This document shows, one piece after another, positions 41,143 to 49,996 of a DNA stretch of 64,000 bases (the stretch's first letter is position 1; every line of letters starts with the position of its first letter). This DNA comes from Seohaeicola saemankumensis (GTDB lineage: Bacteria; Pseudomonadota; Alphaproteobacteria; Rhodobacterales; Rhodobacteraceae). The notes below the pieces were generated by a model, which was not told where the DNA came from, made no database searches, and saw only the letters and a list, made by a program, of their open reading frames with translations. A program made the position numbers and the translations under genes. Location: positions 62,001 to 126,000 of the forward strand of contig NZ_JBHTKR010000003.1 of assembly GCF_042678485.1 (NCBI RefSeq), read 5' to 3'.

Positions 41143-42899
41143 CGCAGGTTACTGATCCAGAGGCATTGATAGGGGGCCAGCACGATGTCCTGATCGGTGA
41201 CGGGAAGGCCCGTCAGAAGATCGGTCCAGGCTTCGTCTTCGATCAGGTTCAGACGCATGATCGGCAGCGTCACCGTGTCGGCGCTGACATTGTGCAGCGC
41301 AAAGATCGACTGCTGCCGGTCAAGGCTTTGCCGCCACAGCCCGAACAGGCGGTCATCGCCGGTATGGATCGTGAATTGCGTGGCATTGGGGTGAAAGGCG
41401 GGCTGCCGCCTGCGGATATGCAACCTTGCCCGCAGCCCTTCCATGACCTGCGCCTGATCGCTCGCGGGGTCCGCAAGCCTGTCCTGCAAAGCGGGATAGT
41501 CCCAACGATGGCGATTGATCGCGCGGTTCATGCCGCGCTTTTCCACGCTGTCATGATCGTTGGGCGTAGCCAGCATCGAATGGATATAGAAGGCGGGGAT
41601 CCCTTCCAGCGACATCACGATGGTCTGGGAACACAGGAACCGTGCGATATGGTGATCGTCAGGCCCCGCGAAGGTCTGGCGCATCGCATCGAAAAAGGTG
41701 GTATTCAACTCGTAAGGCGCCTCGCCCCCGCCGGCCAGGGTGCGCATCGACACCAGCCCGCCGATCCGCTGCACCGTCTGGATGACAGCGGCCTGATCGG
41801 CGGCGGACAAAAGCCCCTCGGCCGGGCGCATCCCGATCCCGTCATGGCTGGCGGTGAAATTCAGATAGGCGCAGCCCAGCGGCGCGGGCGGCATCCTGCG
41901 CTGCCATTCCACCAGGTGCCGGGCCGAGCCGGACATCATCGCGTGCAGGATCAGTGGCGGCAGGGGAAAGTTGTAGATGACATGCGCCTCGTCGCCCTTG
42001 CCGAAATAGCTCAGGTTCTCGGCCTTGGGGACATTGGTTTCGGTCACCAGGATCACGGGTTCGACCGCGTAATCACACAGCAGCCGGATCAGCTTCACGA
42101 TCGCATGGGTCTGGGGCAGATGGACCGAGGGCGATCCGACCTCTTTCCACAGGAAGGCCACCGCATCCAGCCGGATGATGCGTACGCCATTGTCCAGATG
42201 CAGGCGGATGATCCGCAGGAATTCCAGCAAGACCTCGGGGTTGCGGAAATCCAGGTCGATCTGGTCATGGCTGAAGGTGCACCAGACATGCCGCACTCCG
42301 TTCGCTGTCTCGACAGGCTGCAGCAAGGGCGTTGTGCGCGGGCGCACCACCATGCTCAGGTCATCCGCGGGCGAGGCTTCGAAAAAGAACCGGTCATAGG
42401 GCGGCTTGCCCTGCCTGTAGTCGTTGAACCAGGGCCCCTGGCTGGAGACATGGTTCAGCACAAGATCGGACATCAGTTTGAACTTGTCCGCGATGCGGTT
42501 GATGTCAGGCCAATCGCCCAGTTGCGTGTTCACCGACCTGAAATCGGTCACGGCGAACCCGTCATCCGAGGTAAAGGGAAAGAACGGCAGCACATGCACG
42601 CCGTTGATCATGTCGCGCAGGTAACGGCGCAGAAAATCGTTCAGCAGGTCCAGCGGCTTGTGCGCCCCGTCCAGCAGCGAATTGCCATAGGTGATCAGCA
42701 GGACATCGCCCTGGGACCACAGCCTGTTGTCGCGCGCGCGGGCCCGTTTGCGGCGATGCAAACCATCCGGCCAGAAGGCGTCCATGCATTGGCGCGCCAG
42801 ATCACCGGGATCACAGGCGGGGTAGATGCGCCCAACCAACGCGGCCAGCGCGCGGTCGAATGAATGCGTATCGGACTTTTTCGGGGCCTCGGGTTCCAT
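41136..42899 (-). CDS. GH13 sucrose-phosphorylase-like enzyme, probable glucosylglycerate phosphorylase
   Basis: The 587-residue enzyme is GH13 subfamily 18: TYGNSLLDG, VHVLPFFPFTSDDGFAV, nucleophile Asp245 in RIIRLDAVAFLWKE, acid/base Glu287 in VTETNV, and NFTASHDGIGMRP. The family includes sucrose, sucrose-6-phosphate, glucosylglycerol and glucosylglycerate phosphorylases. Facing gpgPS tail to tail, glucosylglycerate is the most likely substrate, cleaved with phosphate to glucose 1-phosphate and glycerate. That would recover the stored osmolyte. ATG 42899 is chosen; starts at 42962 and 42917 are possible. Confidence 0.85.
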   Translation of the reverse strand: MEPEAPKKSDTHSFDRALAALVGRIYPACDPGDLARQCMDAFWPDGLHRRKRARARDNRLWSQGDVLLITYGNSLLDGAHKPLDLLNDFLRRYLRDMINGVHVLPFFPFTSDDGFAVTDFRSVNTQLGDWPDINRIADKFKLMSDLVLNHVSSQGPWFNDYRQGKPPYDRFFFEASPADDLSMVVRPRTTPLLQPVETANGVRHVWCTFSHDQIDLDFRNPEVLLEFLRIIRLHLDNGVRIIRLDAVAFLWKEVGSPSVHLPQTHAIVKLIRLLCDYAVEPVILVTETNVPKAENLSYFGKGDEAHVIYNFPLPPLILHAMMSGSARHLVEWQRRMPPAPLGCAYLNFTASHDGIGMRPAEGLLSAADQAAVIQTVQRIGGLVSMRTLAGGGEAPYELNTTFFDAMRQTFAGPDDHHIARFLCSQTIVMSLEGIPAFYIHSMLATPNDHDSVEKRGMNRAINRHRWDYPALQDRLADPASDQAQVMEGLRARLHIRRRQPAFHPNATQFTIHTGDDRLFGLWRQSLDRQQSIFALHNVSADTVTLPIMRLNLIEDEAWTDLLTGLPVTDQDIVLAPYQCLWISNLRY

Positions 42900-42965
42900 G
42901 GGGTCAGCCAAGCACATCCAGCTTGCGGTGACAAATCTCTGTCGGCCAGTTTTTCCGGCCACTGG

Positions 42966-42989
42966 CCAAAAAGGGGCGGCGGAGCCGCC
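42966..42989 (-). terminator. Intrinsic terminator after the OYE gene
   Basis: On the minus strand GGCGGC-TCC-GCCGCC (42975-42989) is followed by CC and five T, a classical rho-independent terminator. It lies about 190 bp beyond the OYE stop and just before the phosphorylase gene, so it separates the catabolic operon from the phosphorylase. A 38-codon frame (42998-43114) lies between OYE and this hairpin; it lacks a clear ribosome site. Nothing else is seen in 42900-43180. Confidence 0.6.
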
Positions 42990-43180
42990 AGTTCAGATCA
43001 TCTTTGCAGCAGTTGTGCCGGTTTCAGGGCAGGCCCGTGCCGTTCGGGCGATGCCATCCGCGCCTGTGTCAGACCTTGTGCCCTCAGGCGCCCGGCCATC
43101 AGCCATTTGTGCATCCTAGCCGGCATGACCCTGTGGCGGTGCGTTTCGGCAAACCTTGTATCTGTCAGAAGCGCCCCCGG

Positions 43181-44296
43181 TCATCTTTGTCCGATCTTCA
43201 CGTTCTTGAACAGCGACGCGTATTCCCGCGGCTGCGAGCGCCAGTATTGCCGCGGTGCGCTGACCTGTGCGCCCAGGGCCGCCGCCGCGTGCCAGGGCCA
43301 GCGCGGATCGTAAAGCATGGATCGCGCCAGCGCGACGGCATCGGCATCGCCGTCCTGCAGGATCTTTTCGGCCTGGTGGGGTTCGGTGATCAACCCCACC
43401 GCAATGGTGGGCAGACCGATCTCGGCCTTGATCCTGGCCGCGAATGGCACCTGGTAACCGGGGCCGATCGGGATCTGCTGCTTGGGTGACACTCCGCCCG
43501 TGGTCACATGGATGGCCGCACAACCGCGCCCTTTCAGGGCCGCGCACAGCGCAAGCGTGCTGTCCAGATCCCATCCGCCAGGCACCCAGTCGGTTGCCGA
43601 GACGCGTATCCACAGCGGGATATCCGCGGGGATCGCGACCTTGACCGCATCGAACACTTCAAGCGGAAAGCGCATCCGGTTTTCAAGCGTGCCCCCATAG
43701 GCATCCTGACGCTGGTTCGACAGGGGCGACAGGAACTGATGCAACAGGTAGCCATGGGCCATGTGCAGCTCGATCCCCCGAAAACCGGCGCGCACGGCGC
43801 GGCGCGCGGCCATTGCGAAATCATCCCTGACGCGGATCAGCCCGGCCGCATCCAGCGGTTCCGGAACGTCTTCGCCCTCGGCATGCGGCAGGGCTGATGG
43901 AGCCTCGGCCTTCCAGCCGCCCGGCGCGTCCGGCAGGATCTGCGCGCCCCCGTCCCATGGCGCGAGGCTGGACCCCTTGCGCCCGGCATGGGACAGCTGA
44001 ATGGCGACCGGCATGTCCGACTGCTGGCCCAGCGCCTGAATGACACGGGTCAGCGCGGCCTCGTTCTGATCCGAATAGATCCCCAGGTCCACGGGTGAAA
44101 TCCGTGCCCGTGGCGATACGGCCGTGGCCTCGATGATCAGCATCCCTGCCCCGGACAGGGCCATGCCGCCAAGATGGATCAGATGCCAATCCTGCGCGTT
44201 GCCATCAACGGCGGAATACTGGCACATCGGCGCGACGATGATGCGGTTCTCAAGCGCAAGCGCGCCAAGGTGCAGGGGTTCGAAAAGCAGGCTCAT
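43181..44296 (-). CDS. Old Yellow Enzyme-family NADH:flavin oxidoreductase (YqjM/NamA-like)
   Basis: The 371-residue TIM-barrel flavoprotein has the YqjM-type residues Cys25 and Tyr27 (MCQYSA), His178 and His181 (ELHMAHGYLLHQF), and DAYGGTLENRMRF. These reduce activated C=C bonds of enones and enoyl compounds with NAD(P)H. The start is placed at 44296 after AAGGAAAC. It is the last gene of the acyl-CoA cluster, 112 bp after the crotonase, and would reduce or isomerise an unsaturated intermediate. Confidence 0.92.
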   Translation of the reverse strand: MSLLFEPLHLGALALENRIIVAPMCQYSAVDGNAQDWHLIHLGGMALSGAGMLIIEATAVSPRARISPVDLGIYSDQNEAALTRVIQALGQQSDMPVAIQLSHAGRKGSSLAPWDGGAQILPDAPGGWKAEAPSALPHAEGEDVPEPLDAAGLIRVRDDFAMAARRAVRAGFRGIELHMAHGYLLHQFLSPLSNQRQDAYGGTLENRMRFPLEVFDAVKVAIPADIPLWIRVSATDWVPGGWDLDSTLALCAALKGRGCAAIHVTTGGVSPKQQIPIGPGYQVPFAARIKAEIGLPTIAVGLITEPHQAEKILQDGDADAVALARSMLYDPRWPWHAAAALGAQVSAPRQYWRSQPREYASLFKNVKIGQR

Positions 44297-44408
44297 CGGT
44301 TGTTTCCTTTTGTCCAGCCCGTCATGGGCCTTGGCTGTCCATCGCGCCGGTTCCGGCTTTTTGCCGAACGGGCCCGTAGACGGTTTCAGTTGTGCCCCAT
44401 GCCCCGGT

Positions 44409-45197
44409 TCAGGTCCGGGTGCGGAAATCGGCAGGGCGGCGCTCCAGAAAGGCCCGGACACCTTCGCGCCCCTCGGCGCTTTCGCCTGCCCGCGCAATCG
44501 AGGACAATTCCCGGTCCATCTGGCTGGCAAAGCCAGAGGCAAAGCTTTCATGCAGCAACCGGCGCGCAGCCCCCATCGAGGCCACCGCGCCAGAGGCCAG
44601 CCGCGCGGCCAGTTCGGCCCCTTCACGCTCCAGCTCCGTGTCGGCCACGACGCGGCTGATCAACCCGATCGCCGCCGCCTCGGTCGTGTCGACGCGGCGG
44701 TTCGTCAGGATGATGTCCTGCGCCTGCCGCATGCCGACAAGGCGCGGCAAAAGCCATGTCATGCCGCCATCCGGTGTCAGGCCGATGCCCAGATAACCGG
44801 CCGTGAAATGCGCCGCAGGATCCGCCAGCACCATATCGCCACTGATTGCCATGCTCAGCCCGGCGCCGGCCGCCGGACCGTTCACAAGGCAGATCATCGG
44901 CTTGTTCATCGCGGCAAGGATGGTCATCGCCTGATGGAGGGTTCCGGCCAGCCTGCTCAGGAAGGCGGCGATCCCCGCGCTGTTGCCGGCGAAATCAGCG
45001 ATATCGCCGCCCACGCAGAACATCTTGCCCGCGCCGGTCAGAACGACACAGCGCACATCGGGATCATTGGCGCAGCGCAAGGCCGTGTCCAGCAGCGCAT
45101 CCGCCATCGGCTGGTTGATCGCATTGCCCCGGTCAGGACGGTTCAGCACGATGCGCGCGACGCCATCGCTCAGTTCCAGCAAGACGGGGTCAGTCAT
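44409..45197 (-). CDS. Crotonase-superfamily enoyl-CoA hydratase/isomerase, PaaG-like active site
   Basis: The 262-residue protein has the crotonase oxyanion-hole regions (GKMFCVGGDIADF and NGPAAGAGLSMAISGD). The hydratase Glu of the QPE motif is replaced by Tyr135. Asp143 in GLTPDGGMTWLLPRLVG matches the catalytic Asp of PaaG (epoxyphenylacetyl-CoA isomerase). It is therefore more likely an isomerase than a classical hydratase. ATG 45197 is used because AAGGAG is correctly spaced from it. The start overlaps the kinase gene by ATGA. Confidence 0.87.
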   Translation of the reverse strand: MTDPVLLELSDGVARIVLNRPDRGNAINQPMADALLDTALRCANDPDVRCVVLTGAGKMFCVGGDIADFAGNSAGIAAFLSRLAGTLHQAMTILAAMNKPMICLVNGPAAGAGLSMAISGDMVLADPAAHFTAGYLGIGLTPDGGMTWLLPRLVGMRQAQDIILTNRRVDTTEAAAIGLISRVVADTELEREGAELAARLASGAVASMGAARRLLHESFASGFASQMDRELSSIARAGESAEGREGVRAFLERRPADFRTRT

Positions 45198-46267
45198 AGA
45201 CACTCCTTCGCGGCTTGCACCGCCAGTTCGACCAGTTTCGGAAATTGCTTCACGCGGTCCATGGAATGGGCCGACGCGGCCGACCCCCGGATCACGCGGC
45301 CCTTGATGCCATGGAAGATCGCCGCCATCCGAAAGAAATTGAAGGCGATGTAGGCAGGGTAGTCGGGAATCCCGGCACGCCCGGTCAGGGCGCAGTATTG
45401 CGCGACATGATCTGCTTCACCGGGAATGTTCAGAGGGGTCGGATCAATCCCCCCCAATCCGGCCACGATATCGGGCGGCATGCGGTACATCATCGCGTGA
45501 TAGGTGAAATCGCACAGAGGATTGCCCAGCGTCGAAAGCTCCCAATCCAGAACCGCGATCACGCGGGGTGCGGTCGGATGGAAAATCAGGTTGTCACAGC
45601 GGAAATCACCATGCACCACGCTGGTCTCGTCACTGTCGGGCACGGCTTGCGGCAGCCATTCGATCAGCCAGTCCATGCCCGGATCGCGCCCGGCCTCGGC
45701 ATCGGCAAGATAGGATTTGGTCCAGCGGCTGATCTGACGCGCGGCATAGTTGCCGCCGGGTCCGAAATCACCAAGCCCGATCGCGGCGGGATCAGCCATG
45801 TGCAGCTGCGCCAGCGTTTCATTCATGGCCTGGAAATACCGCGGGCGGTCGGGTGCTGACACCTCGGGAAAGGTCGCATTCCAGAAGATGCGCCCCTCGA
45901 CCATGTCCATGACATAGAACCAGCTGCCGATAATGCTGTCGTCGGTGCAAAGCCCCCGGACCTGCGCGACAGGAAACCCCGCCGCGCCAAGCGCGCCTAA
46001 CACGCGGGCCTCGCGATCGACGGCGTGGGCCCCCTTGGCCAACTGCCCCGGCGGCTTTCGCCGCAACACATAGGTCTTGCCCGGCGTGATCAGCTGATAG
46101 GTCGGGTTCGATTGCCCCCCCTTGAACTGTCGCACCGACATCGGCCCGCGAAACCCCGCCACATGCGCCGCCATCCACCGTGACAGCGCCGCGGTGTCAA
46201 AGCCGAAACCGTCGCGCACGGGCGTGGTGCCCGTGTTGGCCGCGGCGCTGGTGGCGCTGGCCGTCAT
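45194..46267 (-). CDS. APH-fold phosphotransferase of the ACAD10/11-LvaA type
   Basis: The 357-residue kinase-like protein carries the nucleotide-binding segment YVLRRKPPG (66-74), catalytic HGDFRCDN (219-226) and metal-binding DWE (241-243). YVLR-K-PPG followed by AHAVDREARV is specific to the APH domain fused to acyl-CoA dehydrogenases in ACAD10 and ACAD11. In bacterial levulinate catabolism the homologue LvaA phosphorylates the 4-hydroxyl of 4-hydroxyvaleryl-CoA. It overlaps the dehydrogenase and crotonase genes by 4 bp each, so the same coupled chemistry is likely here. Confidence 0.88.
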   Translation of the reverse strand: MTASATSAAANTGTTPVRDGFGFDTAALSRWMAAHVAGFRGPMSVRQFKGGQSNPTYQLITPGKTYVLRRKPPGQLAKGAHAVDREARVLGALGAAGFPVAQVRGLCTDDSIIGSWFYVMDMVEGRIFWNATFPEVSAPDRPRYFQAMNETLAQLHMADPAAIGLGDFGPGGNYAARQISRWTKSYLADAEAGRDPGMDWLIEWLPQAVPDSDETSVVHGDFRCDNLIFHPTAPRVIAVLDWELSTLGNPLCDFTYHAMMYRMPPDIVAGLGGIDPTPLNIPGEADHVAQYCALTGRAGIPDYPAYIAFNFFRMAAIFHGIKGRVIRGSAASAHSMDRVKQFPKLVELAVQAAKECL

Positions 46268-47520
46268 GCGGGTTGTGCGGCCTTCCAGTCCCGCTTGATC
46301 TTCTTGGCCAGGCTCCATTTATGCACCTCGGTCGGGCCGTCATAGATGCGGAAGGCGCGGATTTCGCGGAACACCTGTTCGACGATGGTATCGGCCGTGA
46401 CGCCCTGCCCGCCCATGCATTGCACACAGCGATCCGCGACACGCATCAGGGCCTCGGACACCGCGACCTTGGCCATGGAGCTTTCCGCGCCCCCCTGCGC
46501 GCCGCTGTCCAGCACATCGGCACACCAGTAGATCATCAGTTCGGCCTGCTTCAGATCCATCAGGTTCTCGGCCAGCATGAAGCCGACGCCCTCGTGGTCG
46601 ATCAGGGGCTTGCCAAAGGCCATGCGGCGATTGGCGTAGTTGGTCGCGATTTCATGGGCGCGCACGCAAGCGCCCAGCCAGCGCATGCAATGGCTCAGCC
46701 GGGCGGGGGCCAGGCGGACCTGCGCGTATTTGAACCCCTCGCCGGATGCGCCCAGCATCTGGTCGGCCGGAACGCGCAGGTTGTCGATCGTGATCACCGC
46801 ATGCCCGCCGGGCATCGAGTTGTCGATGGTATCCAGCACCCGTTCGATCCGGATCGCGGGATGGGGCAAATCGACCAGGAACATGCAGGCCCCGTCGTCT
46901 GACTTGGCCATGATGATCCCCATCCCGGCCCCATCGGCCCCGGTGATATAGGTCTTGCGACCGTTCACGACCCAATGGTTGCCGTCCATCTTGCAGGTGG
47001 TCAGCATCATCGACGGGTCAGAGCCCGCGCCGCCATCCTCGGCCGGTTCCGTCATGAAAAAGGCGGTCCGCATGCTGCCATCCACCATGCGCGTCAGGAA
47101 CCGTTCCTTCAGCTCCGGCGAGGCGACCTTGCCCAGAAGAAACATGTTGCCCTCGTCAGGGGCGCAGGTGTGGCAGGCCAGCGGGCCCAATGGCGACAGG
47201 CCCGACCGGATCAGCACGGCGGCAGTTTCGCGCTGTGTCAGGTGGCCGCCATCCTCCAGGATATGCGGTGTCATGACACCTGCGGCCCGCGCCAGCGCCT
47301 TGAGTTCGTTCGCCAGATCCTCGGAGGGGCCATGCGCGCCCTGGCGTGGATCGCGCTCATAGGGTGCGACTGTCTCGCGCACGAAGGCTTCGACCTTGTC
47401 GGCGATTTCAAGGGCGCGGGCCGAAATCCCCTCGCGTTGCAGCATCTTGTTCATGGCGGTCAGTCCTGCTTCTGGCCCCGGGTCATCAGACGCCGCTTCG
47501 GGCCGTTGGTTGGTGGACAT
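46264..47520 (-). CDS. Acyl-CoA dehydrogenase (ACAD10/11-like)
   Basis: The 418-residue flavoprotein has the ACAD helical N domain, FMTEPAEDGGAGSDP in the FAD-contacting region, RRMAFGKPLIDHEGVGFMLAE, and the C-terminal CMGGQGVTADTIVEQVFREIRAFRIYDGPTEVH region split over the FAD and CoA sites. It resembles the dehydrogenase half of ACAD10/11. Encoded directly before the APH kinase with a 4-bp overlap, it would act on the 4-phosphorylated acyl-CoA. An alternative start at 47454 is possible because no good ribosome site precedes the first ATG. Confidence 0.9.
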   Translation of the reverse strand: MSTNQRPEAASDDPGPEAGLTAMNKMLQREGISARALEIADKVEAFVRETVAPYERDPRQGAHGPSEDLANELKALARAAGVMTPHILEDGGHLTQRETAAVLIRSGLSPLGPLACHTCAPDEGNMFLLGKVASPELKERFLTRMVDGSMRTAFFMTEPAEDGGAGSDPSMMLTTCKMDGNHWVVNGRKTYITGADGAGMGIIMAKSDDGACMFLVDLPHPAIRIERVLDTIDNSMPGGHAVITIDNLRVPADQMLGASGEGFKYAQVRLAPARLSHCMRWLGACVRAHEIATNYANRRMAFGKPLIDHEGVGFMLAENLMDLKQAELMIYWCADVLDSGAQGGAESSMAKVAVSEALMRVADRCVQCMGGQGVTADTIVEQVFREIRAFRIYDGPTEVHKWSLAKKIKRDWKAAQPA

Positions 47521-47553
47521 GCGGCGCGACAGGGCGCGGCATCGTCCGGGCGA

Positions 47554-49146
47554 TCACGTATCCAAAAACCCCAGATCCTGCTTGATCTGGCGTTTGAGTA
47601 TCTTTCCATTGGCATTGCGCGGCAGCGGGGTCTCACGCAGGGTATAGCTTTCGGGGCACTGATAATCGGCAAGCTGCGAGGCGCATTGCGCCGCGACCGC
47701 GTCCTCGGTCACTTCGCCGGGCCTGATGCACAGGACCGCGTGGACACGCTCGCCCAGGATCGGGCAGGGTTTGGCGACCACGGCGGCCTCGATCACGCCG
47801 GGACAGGCGGTAATCACGCTTTCCACCTGCGCGGTAAAGACCTTGTGGCCACCACGGTTGACCATGTCCTTCTTGCGGTCATGGACATGCACATAACCGT
47901 CGGCATCCACCGCCCCGATATCACCCGACTTCCAGAAACCGGCTGAAAATTCGCGCGCATCCGCTTCGGGATTGCGCCAGTAGCCGGGAACGACCATCGC
48001 CCCCCTGATCCACAGCTCTCCGGGTTGGCCGACAGGCACTTCGCGTCCGGCATCGTCCATGACGCAGATTTCCGCCCCCGGCACGGGCTGTCCCACCGAC
48101 AGGCGTCTTGCCGCGGTCTGATCCGCGGGCATGACCGTGGCCGGAGATGTTGTTTCCGTCGCGCCATAGGCGTTCATCAACCCCAGACCCGGCAGCGCCT
48201 TGGCCAGCCGTTCGATGGTGGCTGCCGGCATCGGTGCGCCGCCATAGCCGCCGACACGCCAGGCCGACAGGTCGAACGCGGCCAGATCGGCCTGATGCAG
48301 ACACAGGTTATACATCGCAGGCACCATGAGCGAGCAGGTCATGCCCTCGCGCGCGGCGCATTCAAGGAATTTCACCGCCTTGAACTCGCGCATGACAACG
48401 ATGCTTCCGCCGGCACGGACAAGGGTGTGTATCCCCGCCACCAGCCCCGTCACATGGTTCATCGGGACGACCACGATGGTCTTGTCATCCGGCCCCAGGT
48501 CCATCGTGGTCACGAAATTCGTGGCCGAATGGACGATGCCAAGCCCCGTCAACATCGCCCCCTTGGGTACGCCCGTTGTTCCCGAGGTATAAAGGATGGT
48601 CGCAACCGCATCCTCCGGGACATCGGCGGCTGTGACCAATGGCTTGTTGTCGCGCAGCCGGTCGTAATCGACATATCCGGGCACCTGCCCCAGGCTGATG
48701 CGCGCCCGAAGATGCGGGGTCATGTCGGGCGGCGGCACAAGGTCTGCAAACGCGCTCTCGACGATCAGGGCAACCGCCTCTGAATTCAGCAGCGCGTGGC
48801 GGATCCCCGGCATCTGGTCTCGAATGCTCAGCGGTACGGTCACCGCGCCGATACGGGCAGCGGCATAGGTCAGCACCAGGAAGGGAATGCCATTGCCCAG
48901 CAGCATGGCGACCCTGTCGCCCTGTGCGACGCCCATGGTGGCCAATCCGGCAGCCACACGGGCGACCTCGTTGTCGAAATCCGCATAGGACCAGCGGGTC
49001 CCCTCGCAGATCACCGCGTCCTTGTGCGGGTGGCGCGCCACCGCCTCGGCCAGCAGACCATGCACATTGCCGGGGCGCCGGACATGACAGGCAAAGACCC
49101 GATCGCCGTAGTGAAGCTCTTTTCGCATATGCAGCTGATGCGACAT
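47554..49146 (-). CDS. Acyl-CoA synthetase (AMP-binding, class I adenylate-forming)
   Basis: The 530-residue enzyme has the P-loop-like TILYTSGTTGVPKGA, the NAYGATETTSPAT A5 motif, GELWIRGAMVVPGYWRNPEA, the hinge RKKDMVNRGGHKV and the C-terminal lysine in LPRNANGKILKRQI. It activates a carboxylic acid to its CoA thioester with ATP. Its start shares one base with the stop of the FCD regulator gene. As the entry enzyme of the cluster it probably acts on the solute brought in by the neighbouring ABC importer. Confidence 0.93.
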   Translation of the reverse strand: MSHQLHMRKELHYGDRVFACHVRRPGNVHGLLAEAVARHPHKDAVICEGTRWSYADFDNEVARVAAGLATMGVAQGDRVAMLLGNGIPFLVLTYAAARIGAVTVPLSIRDQMPGIRHALLNSEAVALIVESAFADLVPPPDMTPHLRARISLGQVPGYVDYDRLRDNKPLVTAADVPEDAVATILYTSGTTGVPKGAMLTGLGIVHSATNFVTTMDLGPDDKTIVVVPMNHVTGLVAGIHTLVRAGGSIVVMREFKAVKFLECAAREGMTCSLMVPAMYNLCLHQADLAAFDLSAWRVGGYGGAPMPAATIERLAKALPGLGLMNAYGATETTSPATVMPADQTAARRLSVGQPVPGAEICVMDDAGREVPVGQPGELWIRGAMVVPGYWRNPEADAREFSAGFWKSGDIGAVDADGYVHVHDRKKDMVNRGGHKVFTAQVESVITACPGVIEAAVVAKPCPILGERVHAVLCIRPGEVTEDAVAAQCASQLADYQCPESYTLRETPLPRNANGKILKRQIKQDLGFLDT

Positions 49147-49907
49147 CAGGCTTGCCCCAACTCGACCAGACGGCTGGCCACGCCCGCGATCGGCTCATCC
49201 AGGGGCAGGCCCGCGTGGATATAGCCGCGCCTGAAGTCGTCGATATGGCGCGCCATCCAGGTGCGCGCCGTTTCGGGATCTTTGGCGCGTATCGCCTCGA
49301 TCACATGGTGATGGGCCACAACCTGCCGTGACATGGCTTGCGGAAGTTTGGGGATCAGCACGCCGATCCCGCGATAGAGCAGAAAGCCGATCGGTTCGCG
49401 AGCCAGTTGCAGCACGCGGTTCTTGCTTGCGGCCGCCACGCGCGAATGGAATTTGGTATCGATCTCGATCGTGACCTGGCCCTGCCCCTGCGCCGCCATG
49501 AGGTCTTTCTGGATCTCGTCCAGCGCCGCGATATCCGCAGCATCGGCATGGCGCGCGGCCAGTTCGGCCGCCAGCGGTTCGGTCGCGATGGCGACATTCC
49601 ACAATTCGTCGAATGTCACCTCGAGCATGCTCAGCGCGCGGGTCTGCCGCGAGGACAGCTCGGCCATGCGGGGGATGCTGACCACCATCTTGCGGGGCGA
49701 GATCCGGCGCACGAAGCCTTCGCTTTCAAGCCGCCGGATGCCTTCGCGCACGGTCGAGCGATTGACATGGAACATGCTGGCCATTTCCGCCTCGCCCGGA
49801 AGCCTGTCACCAGGCTTCAGCGCCCCGCTGAGGATCTGGGTTTCGATTTCGGTCGAAACCTGTTCATAGGCATGCTGGACACGAAGTGGTTTGGGCTTGA
49901 GCGGCAT
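49146..49907 (-). CDS. GntR-family regulator, FadR/FCD subfamily
   Basis: The 253-residue protein has a winged HTH (LPGEAEMASMFHVNRSTVRE and EGIRRLESEGFV, about 36-65) and an all-helical FCD ligand domain from about residue 95, with the metal-ligand-like His residues in FHSRVAAAS and HHHVIEAI. FCD regulators respond to organic acids or acyl-CoAs. It lies within the cluster, after livF (89-bp gap) and overlapping the acyl-CoA synthetase, so it is the natural regulator of both halves. Confidence 0.9.
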   Translation of the reverse strand: MPLKPKPLRVQHAYEQVSTEIETQILSGALKPGDRLPGEAEMASMFHVNRSTVREGIRRLESEGFVRRISPRKMVVSIPRMAELSSRQTRALSMLEVTFDELWNVAIATEPLAAELAARHADAADIAALDEIQKDLMAAQGQGQVTIEIDTKFHSRVAAASKNRVLQLAREPIGFLLYRGIGVLIPKLPQAMSRQVVAHHHVIEAIRAKDPETARTWMARHIDDFRRGYIHAGLPLDEPIAGVASRLVELGQA

Positions 49908-49996
49908 GGAGGTTTCATCTCTTGGGAAACAGGATCACGGTGAAAGAGCCGGGACAGATCCGGCAGGACAGTTCGGACACAAGGCGGGTGCAATGG

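Noticed and set aside
41058..42863. 601-codon plus-strand frame opposite the GH13 phosphorylase
   Set aside because: Antisense shadow; the GH13 catalytic residues are clear on the minus strand.
43116..43613. 165-codon minus-strand frame inside the OYE gene
   Set aside because: Out of frame with the OYE enzyme and without family features.
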